Assembly (NCBI GenBank): GCA_028023455.1
Contig: JAQFVV010000072.1
Location: 4,174,501 to 4,238,500, forward strand
Reading direction: 5' to 3'
Origin: Epiperipatus broadwayi
Taxonomy: Eukaryota > Onychophora > Udeonychophora > Euonychophora > Peripatidae
DNA length: 64,000 nucleotides
Below are positions 10,684-22,149 of this stretch, piece by piece. Numbering within the stretch: position 1 is the first letter of the stretch; each line of letters opens with the position of its first letter. The position numbers were made by a program, and so were the translations under genes. The notes under the pieces are model-generated. The model did no database searches. It was not told where the DNA came from and was given only the letters and a program-made list of their open reading frames with translations.

Positions 10684-10700
10684 TGTCTGTTAACAACATA

Positions 10701-12261
10701 ATTCTGTTATTACAATAATGTAATTCTTTGAGCTCACAATAAAATTTCTCGATTAAAAAAAATATTATGCTATTATTGGCATAATTTTATATTGCATTAC
10801 TTTATGGATTCATTGAGATGTCTTATCACACTAATAATGACTTCACTTGTTAATATTATATAGATTTGATATAAAAATTGCTTTCCTGAAGCAGCGCAAG
10901 AAAATATTATCAGAGCACAGATTCTAAAAATTGCAGTTCCATAACATTATTAAAAGATCAACCAGAATAACTATATACGTTTGGTTCTGTCATTTGTATT
11001 GAAAATATATAGATATACAAATATTTGTTTATCACTTTTATGAAAGAAAAAAAACGATAAACTTATGAAATATTATACTTGAAAGCAAACATCTTTTTCC
11101 ATACACAGACTACACACCTCCGCAAGAGATGATTTTCACCATTATAATATGAGATAAACAAAAACTAAGAATTGTATTGACTTGCACATCAAATAACGTG
11201 TTTGTAAAAATATTTTTGTCTTAGTAATTGTTTAAGAAAGTAATAAAGTCGAACTGAAGCAGAAAAAAAAATTACTTTATTGAAATACTATTTACTACGG
11301 GGGGGGGGGGACATCTTTTAATTTTTTAACAAAATCAACAAAAAAAATCCGGTTAAATCCCAGTATGTTTACTGAGCCATATATACGTATAAAACTGCAA
11401 AAATGTTCTAAATTTAATCACAAGACCTACAGATGAAGACTTTTTGAAGTTTGATAACCTAATTCACAGATAATATATGTTTTTAAAAAAACATTAATAA
11501 AAACGATGCTCTCTAGAAACAAATCCAAACTGTAACAAATTAATATTTAAATTTTTTTTCTCTCCTTCACCCTCCACACCACCACACACCTTCCAGTATG
11601 AGAAAAAAAAGATTTTTTTAATCAATAACGATTCTCAATTTTAATAAACATACAAACTGAATAATTCTAAATTTTCAACAAAATAATGTAGAAATAATAT
11701 AATTTAAAATTATAATGAGAAAAGAAAAAGTGAATAGGGAAAAGACAGAGATAAAAATTGAAAAGGTTAAGTAGTGTTTCTTTGACCTAAAGCCTATGAA
11801 TTTCATTTTTTAGCCAACAGCTTGAGTAATAATAAATTCCTCCCCCTATTCAGATAGAGAACTGAAATGGTATGATTGAGTGAATTCAAAGTGCTTATTT
11901 TTATAGTAATATCGTTATTTCGTATAACTATTTATTCATATATTTAAAAAAAAAGTTCAAATTTCTTCCTAGTTTTAATATACATCCATATTATTGTTGA
12001 AAAACATTTTTATTTTAACACCAACATAAAGCACACTCTTTTAGAACAATACAAAATCCTGCTAAAAATCCATGTCCGGATATTTTAAATAAGCACTTTT
12101 TACCTTAAACAAAAAAAATAATAATAATGTCATTATTTAAATATAAACTAAAATTTGATCTCAAAACATTTGCTAAAAAATAGTTTATTGCAGGAAAATG
12201 CCATATATTTTATACTTTTTTATTATTATTATTCACTTACACAATAGAAAAATATTGGTCA
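10701..12261. other. Intergenic, no gene; G12 run
   Basis: AT-rich. A run of twelve G at 11299-11310 is the only notable item. Confidence 0.6.
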
Positions 12262-12930
12262 CACGTTAAGACTTTTAGGCACTTGAGCGTTTTCTAGTAA
12301 ACCAAGATGGCAGCTGTATTTTTGATAAATCTATAGTTTTGAGGGGCCCCAAAAAATGGTTATTAAAAAAATGCCTTCTAGGAAATGCTGTATTTAATAT
12401 TTACTTTTTATTTTTTATTACTGTTATTTTTTAAAAAAAGAAATCATTGTGGAAAAATTATTTACATATTTAGTTTTTTTTTTTTTTGGATTAACATATT
12501 AACAGAAAAAGAATAAATATATATAAATACAATATTTACACTTTATTCATGTTGGTCGCATGCCCATATCATGTCCATTAATGCACACTTTTCAGGAGGG
12601 GAGGATCCCATATCTTTGGAAATAGTCCATTTCATCATGTTTTGAGACAGGAAAGTCCCAAATTTTTATCATGATGACAATTTACCAAAAATACTGAATT
12701 CACTTCCCACATTATAAATATAAAAAATAATAAAATAAAGCTCCTTAATAAAATTTATCAAAATTTACTCCTTTTTTTTTTTCAATTTAGCAATCCATTT
12801 AACAATTTTGTTTTAATTTAACAACTAACACATCAATAGATTGTAGGCCATTGAAACTGTATATTTATCAAAAATACAAGCTGCCATCTTGTTTTACAGG
12901 AAAACTCAGAAGTACCAAACTTTAAATGCT
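12262..12930. mobile_element. Inverted-repeat element (MITE-like), about 670 bp
   Basis: The left arm at 12272-12340 and the right arm at 12850-12925 are imperfect inverted copies that share AAGATGGCAGCT, TGTATTTTTGATAAAT and a GGCAYTTGAGCG/GGTACTTCTGAG outer block. The interior has no coding remnant. A clear target duplication was not found, so superfamily assignment is not possible. Confidence 0.6.
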
Positions 12931-15900
12931 ATATACAATTAATTGTCTGCAATCATGTTTCTATTTTAATTTCAATAACCAATTAAATTTTTTTTTTCTA
13001 TATAACTTTGGGCACTAAACTGGACTACACGTTACATCATTTTCCTTGTAACATAATAATCCTATTTTTAAAAACTAAAAAATTAAAAACAATGACATCT
13101 ATTAAAAAATAACATTTTAAATTTATTTTACAAAAACTATTATAGTAGTAATTAATTTACTGAGCGCACAGAAAGCATATGTAAATACTTTAAACAGGCT
13201 TTAACCTGTATAAAAAAAAGTAATAAAAAACTGTTTTGTCAGTAATGAGTCTCATCTGCCAATGCTGCAATCCCTTATAATAACAGTTTGAAGTCATTTA
13301 TGAAGGTATTTGTATGGTCTGTGTACGATGTTCTTACTATAATTTCATATACAACTCCAAATGAATAATAAATTTACATTTATAGTTTCATTTTTGTTTC
13401 TAGATGTCAGGAGTTGTTTTCAGATTAAAAAAGCTTTAATGTACAGAGGTCAATATGTATAAAATGGTGACACTTGTTTATGTTATATTTGTAAAACTGT
13501 TTTTTTATTTAAGACTTAATTTGTTATATTTTTGTAATATAAAATATAACTTATTTTTAGAATTAAATCATGTTTTTAGAAGGATTTAAACTCACATGAT
13601 TAGAAACAAAAAAAAATGTATGTTATTTTAGTTAATAAAGAAAGATAGGCTTTTTAAATTTCCTTAAATAAATGTCATACTTTTAATATTGCTTCATTAT
13701 TTTAGTTAAGACTAAGATTATTTTTAATAATAATAATAATGCTAAAACATAGCTTTATTTTTCCTTAAATTTTATTTGAACTGAAAGCCACATATAACAA
13801 ATTGAATCTATGTGAACATTTGATTGAATTATGTTTATTTTGAAAGAACATAGTTAATTTTAAAACATTTAGGCAAATTTTCCCCTAATCTAAATATAAT
13901 CTTTGACAACTGATTTAAAAATCCACAATTTAAGTTATTTTGACAATTTTGTATTTTGACTGCCACAAGATTACAAAACTATGATCTGCTTATATAAATA
14001 ATGCAATATGATACAGCAAATTGATTACTAGCTACTAAGTTTACTTTTTATAATTTAAAAAATAAGTATGGATTTATGCTATTTTATAACAATCTTAACT
14101 TCTACTAAACAAAAAAAACTAGATTTTAAATAGAAAACAGTAACTATGAAGTGAGTACCCATTTAAATGTCCATCAAAATTCATTTAATTTACTTAAAAA
14201 AATATAATTTCCAATATTAAATAATATTACATAAAAATGGAAAAACATGTTAATGTAAGCAATGCATTCAAAAAAAATTCAGTTTCAAAATTTAGATGCA
14301 AAAATTGTAATTATTATACTTTCTTATTAAACATGATTCGGTTCTTTTAATAAAACATATATAGTTTCAATTATCATTTTCTTTAAAAACCATTTATTGT
14401 TTACTGAATCAAAAGCAATATTAAAATTAGAACATCAAATTTCTCTTGTTCCAATATTTCAACTATTTATTATGGCCATTTTCAAAGATTTAAACAATAC
14501 AAAACCTTAGTTTAAATATACTATCATACATGTGAAAAATTTGGTGGGAGAGTGGAATAATTATATATTATTATGGATATAAAACTACTTAAAACATAAG
14601 AAAAAATGTATATTTTCTTACTCCATGTTTGTTCCATTTTTTCAAACATATAATAATGCATTCATACTAATGTTTTACATTATTTAAACCATTGAAAAAT
14701 ATTAAATAATTGAAACACTAAAGACAAAATAATTTTGATGTTTAATATTGTTTTTAATTCAGAAAGCAATAAATGACCACTTTTAAAGAAAATTGTGATT
14801 GGAACTTTATTTCTTAAAAGTTCAGTTGTATAAGAAAAACATTTTTTGGATTCAGTAGTTGATTTAAAATGGGGTCTCAAAACATAGTTGCAATGTAATT
14901 ACAAAAACTGGAAATAAATATATACAAAAAATAGATGCAGTGAATGTAAACGAGATCAAAAATGGCAAACAAAATAAATGGAAAATCAAAAGTGAAAAGA
15001 TATAGAGCATAAATGCTAAGCACATTATCGTAATTTCTGGGCACTAGAAATTCGTTACTACATGTAAATCAATAAGCATAACAATGAAGAAATAAGGACC
15101 TATGGGAAGGTTATGAAATTATGGAGAAAAATCAAGGCAAAAAGTGTTAAATGATAATGAAATGTAAAATACATGGTAAAGAATTGGCAATTTTTTAATA
15201 TACTTTGAGAAGTGAGTGAAACAAAATATCATATTGGGGAACATATTTATGTATTATAAGGTTATCAACCCACAACTTCTACTCAACTAAGATCAAATTG
15301 TTTTTCTAACAATAAAATGGCTTAAGAACAATATATAAAATATTTTTAAATTTCTTAAACAAATGCCTTTTTAATCCACAAAAATGCACTATGAAATAAA
15401 TTTTCTTCAATTTGCACACATAAAATTTTGTTTGGAGAGCAAAAAACATTTCTTCGGTAATTCACAAGTCAGATGTCTAAAGAATTGCGGAAATAAACTT
15501 GTGATTAACATCCACTATTTTGTAACAATGCCAATTTAATTGTCAGATAAAAATTATTTTATATGATGAGTAGATTGCATCAATATGGGCATTAACTAGT
15601 TATAACGTTATGTATAAAATTAAAATTTATAATTTTTTCTCTAATCTTTTGTTAATTATTTGCGAACTCGAAAAAAAATGTATTGTCATTTGGAATACAA
15701 ATTATGCAGAGTTTCAATTACAGTGAAAATTGAGAAGTGTGTGGAAGCAGTTGTCCTGGGTTAGTGAGTTCGCTACCCGGTTGATGCTATGACGCATGAG
15801 AAAAAACTCACATAGATTAAAAAAAGTAAATTAAATAAAAGCATATAAAAAATATTTCTTGATTAAAATTTTTTATCAAAATATAGGGTGTTTAGTGCTT

Positions 15901-16949
15901 CATTACAATCAATGCAAAATAATCAAAAAATATCCTCCCATGGGTAAATAAGGTTTTAAAATATGCAGGGTATGGTTGATATAAAACAATCGTGAATTAC
16001 AACATTTGGGTCTTGACAATGACTATTTTCTTAAATAATTCGACTAAATATATATATAACTAATTGTAATTATTTCAACAAATACTTTACTAGGATTACT
16101 TTAAATTATGAAAGATGAAAATTCTATAGCACCAGTTATCAGGTTCTTCTAAATATATACATTATGATTTCTACAGATCTACAAAATACTTTTCTTAATT
16201 TTATAGCATATGCATTTATGTATAAATCACATCACAACATCCCTTGTGCTTATATAAACCAAAAGAATAACAATTTCTTGTTATGGCAACACTCCAATTA
16301 AATAGTAAAAGAATTTCATTATAAAGTGAGTGGATGCCATTTAGAATTCTGTTTATACCTAATTTTAGTATTATATTAACAATAGATTTCTGGTGTTGTA
16401 TTGATTTATTTGAGCAAAAAGACTATGGTGATGTGATATGCATATGATATGTTAGCTACTTATGGTTTATTATACATATATATATACCAGATGTACTCAG
16501 GCTATGTAAAGACTGATTTTTTTTTTAATTGGTTGCTTTGAAATAAAATGCTTGTAATAAAATTAAACCTCTAAATTAGTCCCTCCATTATTAATGGTGG
16601 AATTAGCATGAACCATGCGATATCAAACTACATCACATCAGTTATTCACTAACCAAAACTAAATGTAAATACAGTACTGTAATACCAATTTTTTTCTCCT
16701 TACTAAACTTAACATTTTAAACATGAATGTATGTGTTGTAATCACATTTTCTTCATGATTTAAATACTATACCTATTCAGTTCTAGTTAAAAGTACATGT
16801 ACTGATTTTTTTCCCAAGTATTTTTTCCTTTTTGAAGTTTTATTTCAGTATTATATTTTTTTAGAATCTAGAAATATAGCCAGCTGTCATTTTTGCAATA
16901 TATTTATTTTATTGGTTTTCATTGAACAATATGCCTCATTAATAATATG
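12931..16949. other. Intergenic, no feature recognised
   Basis: Four kilobases of AT-rich sequence with short chance frames only. No repeat, RNA gene or terminal repeat that I can support. Confidence 0.55.
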
Positions 16950-17150
16950 CTGATGTGTTGCGGTGAAACTTTTCTATATAATAATTTCTGTAGACTTTCT
17001 ATATCGTAATTTCTGCAGACTAAGCACTTTCAGAGTTTTGTTACTCCACAATCATAGCCTCTTTAGATTATTAACATCATTATATGCAAATGTATGCAAA
17101 ACTACTTTTTTATATTATCCATTTTCTGGAAATGGCAAAACAAGTGACAT
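16950..17150 (-). mobile_element. PLE-1, 3' end only
   Basis: Minus sense, starting with the last codons of the nuclease, CFAISRKWII and a TAA stop, which matches CFSISKKWGG and CFALSKQWTN in the other copies. It continues through CATACATTTGCAT, GGCTATGATTGTG, the hairpin at 17032-17047 and GAAAGTGCTTAGTCTGCAG, and fades into AAAAGTTTCACCGC. Confidence 0.65.
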
Positions 17151-17544
17151 GTGACAGCCTCACAAAGAAACATTCATACATTCACTAATATCATACAACA
17201 GAGAAAATGAAGGTTTTATATATGATATAGTTAGCACCGTTAGCTAACCAATAAGCACATATGAATATATAATGCAACTTTAAATTTTTTAATATATATT
17301 ATGTTAAAATTAAGTAATATATTTTAAAAATTTAATGCTAACAACTAATATTATCTCAACTATATGCAATTAGTAAGTAGCAATTTGCTTATTGATGGAA
17401 TATACAAATTACACAAATATTCTGTGCCAACTTTGAAGTACATATATAATAAATATTTCTTCTTTGAAATAATGTATTCTAAATATTAAACATTCAAAAA
17501 ATAACAATAATTAAATGACTTATTCCCTGCAGGAGAACTGGGGG

Positions 17545-17655
17545 GGGGGGTTACAACATTTGAGTACTGAAAATGTCAGAATTGAACTATGATCCATGGA
17601 CTTCTCATTCTTGAGTCCACATTCTATTTCTGTACTAAGCCGTTCAGGGAAATAT
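17545..17655 (-). repeat. tRNA-like repeat R4, single copy
   Basis: Minus sense. Its TGTCAGAATTGAACTATGATCCATGGAC segment and CTTGAGTCC block align with the 133-bp satellite unit (61431-63230). A G11 run (17540-17550) abuts it. Confidence 0.5.
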
Positions 17656-17927
17656 TAAACACAGAACAATATTTATAATGATTTTCCTTAAAGGTTTATG
17701 CCAACACCAATAGGCTAAACTTCAAATGATGGATGATAATGTAATATTTTCTTATTAGCTGAATCACAATGTTCAAATTATGAGGCTTTACTTAGTGACA
17801 AAACTAATACATATGCTCACATACAAATTATAATTATTTCTGTTTTAATAAAAAACACTATTACTATTCATAATACTAATATCACCAACTCCTACTAATT
17901 TATTATGATCTCTACTTAGGTCGTAAG

Positions 17928-18020
17928 TCATTTAGATCAGTGGTAAAGTGGGAGTCTAGGACTCAAGGTCAATAGATTTCTTCCCCAGTTTTATCATTTC
18001 TGATATTCCAAACTTCAGAT
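17928..18020 (+). repeat. tRNA-like repeat R4, single copy
   Basis: The best preserved tRNA-like head of the family: TTAGATCAGTGGTAAAG resembles a tRNA D-arm and polymerase III A-box (TAGCTCAGTGGTAGAGC). GACTCAAGGTCAATAGATT and CATTTCTGATATTCCAAAC follow, matching the satellite unit in reverse orientation. No complete cloverleaf. Confidence 0.55.
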
Positions 18021-18644
18021 AAACTCCTAAGCAATACCCCATTTGATTTTTTTAAAATGACTATCTAATATTTTATTAAATAAAATTCTGCAATGTATAA
18101 ACCCATGCCGCCAACATTTTTTTTTATCATCAATAATACTCTAAAAATATAAATAAACCTGAATTTGCTTTGATATAAACCAGCCAATAATTTTGGAGAC
18201 CGAAATTTTAATTCTATAAGCCAATTATTATTATTAATGGTAGTAACTAGTAAACCAATATGTCCATTCCAACTCCAAAATAAATATATATATAATTATA
18301 TTTATAAAACTCTAGAAAGAAGTTAAGAATTTATAGTGCTGGATTACAAACCCCATCTTATAAATCATTATTAAATATATAGCTGTAACTTCATAAGGTT
18401 CTTCAATCTTATGATGTGTTTTAATTTTAATATGCCTCTTTTCATCTGATATATAAATAGGAATTCAAGTTCTATTCCACCTGAAAACAATTCATATTGA
18501 ATTATTACTATTTTAAAAAATAAAATTTTAACTATTTAATGCTTCATTTGCACTAAAAACTATGCCTAACTATTTGGATTTGATAAATAATGCTAACACA
18601 TATTATAATACAGATATTATATAACATGTAAAATTTTCAACTAA
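18021..18644. other. Intergenic, no feature recognised
   Basis: AT-rich; nothing supported. Confidence 0.55.
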
Positions 18645-18815
18645 CTCTCTTAAACATTGTTTTTTTCAACAGCACCCTCTATGAATAAATATAGTCTTTT
18701 TAGTCATGCTGTTTGAAATTCAGACTATATTTATTCACAGAGAGTGTTGCTGAAAAACATTAATATTTGGGAGAGTGATTTGAACATTGTATCTGAATTT
18801 TCAGCTAGTGACAAA
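18645..18815. mobile_element. Foldback element R8 (MITE-like)
   Basis: Arms 18645-18696 and 18723-18775 are inverted copies with the core CAGCA(A)C(A)CCTCTRTGAATAAATATAGTC around a 26-bp spacer. The right flank GTGATTTGAAC...TTTCAGCT is shared with the copy at 39145-39290, so the element extends to about 18815. Non-coding; superfamily unknown. Confidence 0.65.
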
Positions 18816-18851
18816 CACCGAAATATTTTCTTATATAATATGTGTATTTAG

Positions 18852-19018
18852 CATACTTATTATTATGTAATAGTAATATCAGCGATTAACCCAATGCACA
18901 TGCGCTTTAAAGATAAATCTTTAAAGCGCATGTGCATTGGCTTAATCGCTAATATTACTATTACATAAAAAAAAAAAAAACATAGCGCTATATAAAATAA
19001 TATCTCATACTTATTATT
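18852..19018. mobile_element. Palindromic insertion with A-tract and 13-bp flanking repeat
   Basis: CATACTTATTATT at 18852-18864 and again at 19006-19018 flanks about 140 bp. The insert holds a near-perfect palindrome (18864-18967, arms about 50 nt, core GCGCATGTGCATTGG), then a run of 14 A and TAGCGCTATATAAAATAATAT. A flanking direct repeat plus an A-tract looks like retroposition of a hairpin RNA. A simple foldback DNA element is the alternative. Confidence 0.5.
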
Positions 19019-19044
19019 GAAAAGAATAGGTTAGACCAACATTC

Positions 19045-19594
19045 TTCTATACCAAGGGTTAGCAAATTGTGACTCACAAACCAAAACGGCTCTTTGATCC
19101 AAATATCATAACATTTTTATCATGATATTGTAAGTAAATATTTTGATGACTCTAGGAGAAGAAAAATGTGCATTACTACATCTTTAATGAACTTAGCCTT
19201 GCTATAGAATAGTAATTATTTAATATAATATATAGGGTATATGAGCACAGACTTTCACACAACCCACCACTCTCCACTCTATCTAATAACACTGATACAC
19301 TTAAACACATATATGTTGAAAAGATAAATAATCACCAATATGCGTATTTCATGCTAAACCAGCAATCATCAGTTGGTAATTATTGTATATGGTGAATATT
19401 TAAATATTAGAAATTTGTAAATAAATCAAACTGTCAAAGTAATTTTTTGCTTTTATTTATTTATTTTTTAAAAGAATTTTTATTTTCGTTATGATATATA
19501 CAGATTCTATTATAATCTATTATTAAAATGAAGGGGAGGGAGGTAAACAAAATAGCTCTTCCTGTTAAAAAGTTTGCCGATCGCTGTTCTATAC
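19045..19594. mobile_element. Non-autonomous hAT element with 8-bp target duplication
   Basis: The element spans 19053-19586, flanked by the perfect 8-bp duplication TTCTATAC (19045-19052 and 19587-19594). Terminal inverted repeats are CAAGGGTTAGCAAATT on the left and, in reverse complement, CAGCGATCGGCAAACT on the right. The CAGNGGTYRGCAAAC end with GGCTCTTTG just inside is typical of hAT elements of the Charlie/Tip100 sort. No transposase remains. It contains a nested R1 copy at 19221-19375, so the hAT is the older insertion. Confidence 0.85.
19212..19384 (-). repeat. R1, 5'-truncated copy nested in the hAT element
   Basis: About 155 bp (19221-19375) matching the last 40% of R1, flanked by GTAATTATT at 19212-19220 and 19376-19384. 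The target duplication and loss of the 5' part are what target-primed retrotransposition produces. The B-box is mutated here (CTGTGCTCATATACC). Confidence 0.65.
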
Positions 19595-19599
19595 TAAAG

Positions 19600-19765
19600 A
19601 TATATAAACAAATAATATTCCTGTTTAATTAAAAAAATAAAAAATTATAACTATATGATTAACTTTTTTCATTTAAAATATAAACAGATAATATTCCTGT
19701 TTAATTAATTAAACCAAAAAATCTATAATCGTATGATTAACTTTTTTTCAGTAAAATATAATCTG
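19600..19765. repeat. Tandem duplication, unit about 80 bp
   Basis: Two imperfect copies share ATATAAACARATAATATTCC, TGTTTAATTAA and TATGATTAACTTTTTT. Non-coding. Confidence 0.6.
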
Positions 19766-20324
19766 CAATACCAAATATATATTTGCTTGTTAAATAAATA
19801 AAAAAAAAATTCTTATAAATTTTTTAACAAATTGATAACAAAATATTCAGCTGCAGCAGAAAAAAATAATGACTTTTAGAAGCACTTTAAATTTAGTTGC
19901 CCACTTCTTCCTGCTGTGACGCTAAGTATGGTTTATTGAATTTTACAGGCATTTTTACCATATGGAATACATACAGAAGATTATTAAAATGATAGATGTG
20001 TTAAAAACTCCCTCTTCCAAAAAAAATTTTTAACCTTTTTCTCCTCATTTTAGAAATTTTAGATTGAACATACATTGTCCTGTCTTTTTTCATTTTAGAG
20101 AGCAAATATTAACGATTACTGATTTCATGTAAATACATACACATACACATTTTTAAACAGGTAAAAGGCAATAGCCTTACCCTATTCTATCAAATTTAAA
20201 CTCATTAATATATCCAAATTCAGCCTTTAACACAAATTAACTAATAGACCAACTCCTTATTAATCTCCTTTCATTCTAGATATTGTTTATCTTTCAAAAT
20301 ATCCAATACTCTAATTCAATATAT
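19766..20324. other. Intergenic, no feature recognised
   Basis: AT-rich; nothing supported. Confidence 0.5.
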
Positions 20325-20945
20325 CGTCATCGTTTTCAACTATTATTGACCCACTGCTGGATAAAGGCCTCTCCAAGCTGAATCCAGTTTCTCCAATCTC
20401 TATCCTCTCTTTTCCACATCACCCCAGAACACTTCCTTATTTCATCGATCCAGCTCACATGTGGACTCTTTCTAGGTCTTTTACCTCTTGGAATCCAATT
20501 TAATATTTCCATTGTCCATCTATTATCATCTATTCTAACAATATGTCTAGCTCAACTCCAGTCTATCAATACTTTTAATGATGTCAATAACCCCTGTATA
20601 TTCTCGTTGAGTGGTTTGAAGTCTCCATACTGCCCTTCTGTTAAGTATCCAAGCCTCAGATCCAGAAAATAAAAACTGGTAAAATATATTTAATAAAAGC
20701 TTTCCTTTTCAAAAACGTGCATATTTCCTTTTACTATTAAGTATGCATTCCAACCAAGTTTAATTGTATGATTAATTTTACCCAGTGTTTCCATCTGTAG
20801 TACTAACCTGACCAAGGTATTTATAGTTAATTTCTCATTATCAATCTTTATTTTCTTCTTTAATTAACTGTATCAAAATCTATTATATATGCATCCCAAA
20901 CAACAAAGGCAATTTGTTCTGCAAAATTTTTAATGAATCAAGAAT
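20325..20945 (-). mobile_element. RTE-clade LINE, 5'-truncated 3' end (copy B)
   Basis: Minus sense. From 20900 it aligns with copy C: AAAATAAAGATTGATWATGA, AAATACCTTGGTCAG, ACAGATGGAAAC, then the thumb and the NWIPRGKRPRK-like C-terminal block. It ends at 20325-20360 with the 3' signature CAGCAGTGGGTCAATAATAGTTG and a degraded GATGAC tail. Many stops; a fossil. Confidence 0.75.
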
Positions 20946-21331
20946 CATATATATATATAGCTTAAATAATAAGTGTAATAATGCTCAAGGCTCAATGGGT
21001 TTGTAAGTAATCATTAAAAGCCAGACAACACTTAGACAATCCCAATAACATTAACAGTCAACAATTTCAAACTGTTGTCAAGGCAACCTCCTTTTAACAA
21101 TAAAGGTGAAATTCATCTTTATTAATGGTCCAATATACTTATATAGACACTAAAGATTGCAACTTGACCACAGAGATTGAAATTATTGATACAAAGAAGT
21201 TTAAATAAACCTCTTTAAAATAAAGTAAGTAGAAACTTCTTGTTAATTTGAGATGGTTTTTGGTCAAATAATTTTTTTTTTTAAATGCTGTTATTGTATT
21301 TTTTAAAAAAATTGTTTTTATAGTCATCTAT
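20946..21331. other. Intergenic, no feature recognised
   Basis: Between two RTE fragments; nothing supported. Confidence 0.5.
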
Positions 21332-22067
21332 TGTGATATCAGATGAAAGTAGGAAAGTAGGACTAAAGATAAATGTTGAAAAGACTAAAGTAATGTTTAA
21401 TAGATTTTCTCAAAATATGAAAATAAAGATTGATTATGATGAATTAGAAGAAGTTAACAATTACAAATACCTTGGTCAGATTATTAATACAGATGGAAAC
21501 ATAATGGATGAAATTAATCATAGAATTAAACATGGTTGGAGTGCTTTTGGTAGAAATAACTTGATACTAAAAGGAAATATGCCTATGTGTTTGGAAAGGA
21601 AGGTTTTTAATAAATGTGTTTTGCCAGTTCTTACTTATGGATCTGAGACTTGGACACTTAATAGAAGAGCAATACAGAGACTTAAAACCACTCAAAGGAG
21701 TATGGAGATATGCATGTTGGGAGTAACAAGAAGAGATTAAAAATGCAATGTATGGGTAAGAGAACAAACAGGTGTTACTGATCTCTTTGAAAAAATTAAA
21801 AGACTGAAGTGGAGTTGGGCTGGACATATTGCTAGAAGAGATGATAATAGATGGACAATTGAAATTTTAAACTGGATTCCAAGAGATTGTAAAAGACCCA
21901 GAAAGAGACCACATGTGAGATGGATGGATGAAATAAGAAAGTGTGCAGGGGTGATGTGGAGAAGAGAATCTAAAGATCGGAGAAGATGGATTGAACTTGG
22001 AGAGACCTTCATTCTGCAGTGGATTGATAATGGTTGATGATGATGATGATGATGATGATTGTGATAT
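21332..22067 (+). mobile_element. RTE-clade LINE copy C with (GAT)n tail and target duplication
   Basis: A 5'-truncated insertion flanked by ATTGTGATAT at 21332-21341 and 22058-22067. Coding starts within RT at SDESRKVGLKINVEKTKVMF and ends at the ELGE block. The 3' end is GGATTGATAATGG followed by TTGATGATGATGATG repeats (22035-22059). RTE elements end in short microsatellites and make short, variable target duplications, so the structure fits. It is the best preserved RTE 3' end here. Confidence 0.85.
21333..22025 (+). pseudogene. RTE reverse transcriptase, thumb and C-terminal domain
   Basis: An open frame of 135 codons ending at 21740, continuing in the same frame after one stop. Residues 10-22 give GLKINVEKTKVMF, residues 45-55 KYLGQIINTDG (the YLG motif), and about 97-108 VLTYGSETWTLN. 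Beyond the stop come REQTGVTDL, KWSWAGHIARRDD and RWTIEILNWIPRDCKRPRKR, the usual RTE C-terminal signature (WxGHxARxxDxRW). The RT active-site FADD motif lies upstream of the truncation. The role in the parent element is reverse transcription of its own RNA at the insertion site. One stop and the 5' loss make it inactive. Confidence 0.85.
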
Positions 22068-22149
22068 TTTGTTAATTTTTTTTAATTAGTAAACTAACCT
22101 AATTAAGATCAAAAGAGGTCAGCATAATTGAATAGAAGAAAAGTCAAAG

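Larger units (their letters stand above)
10195..10700 (-). mobile_element. Penelope-like element PLE-1, 5'-truncated copy
   Basis: Minus-strand copy with an open nuclease segment (10387-10683), then 3' untranslated sequence containing the conserved hairpin at 10294-10314 followed by GAAAAGTGCTAAG, and an end near AGCTTCACTAATGCATG. The same order is found in both arms of 4376-5043 and in the copies at 16950-17150 and 50383-50505. The RT domain that should lie upstream (beyond 10700) is absent. Confidence 0.8.

Noticed and set aside
14680-14880. 66-codon minus-strand frame
   Set aside because: No motif, no neighbours, AT-rich chance frame.
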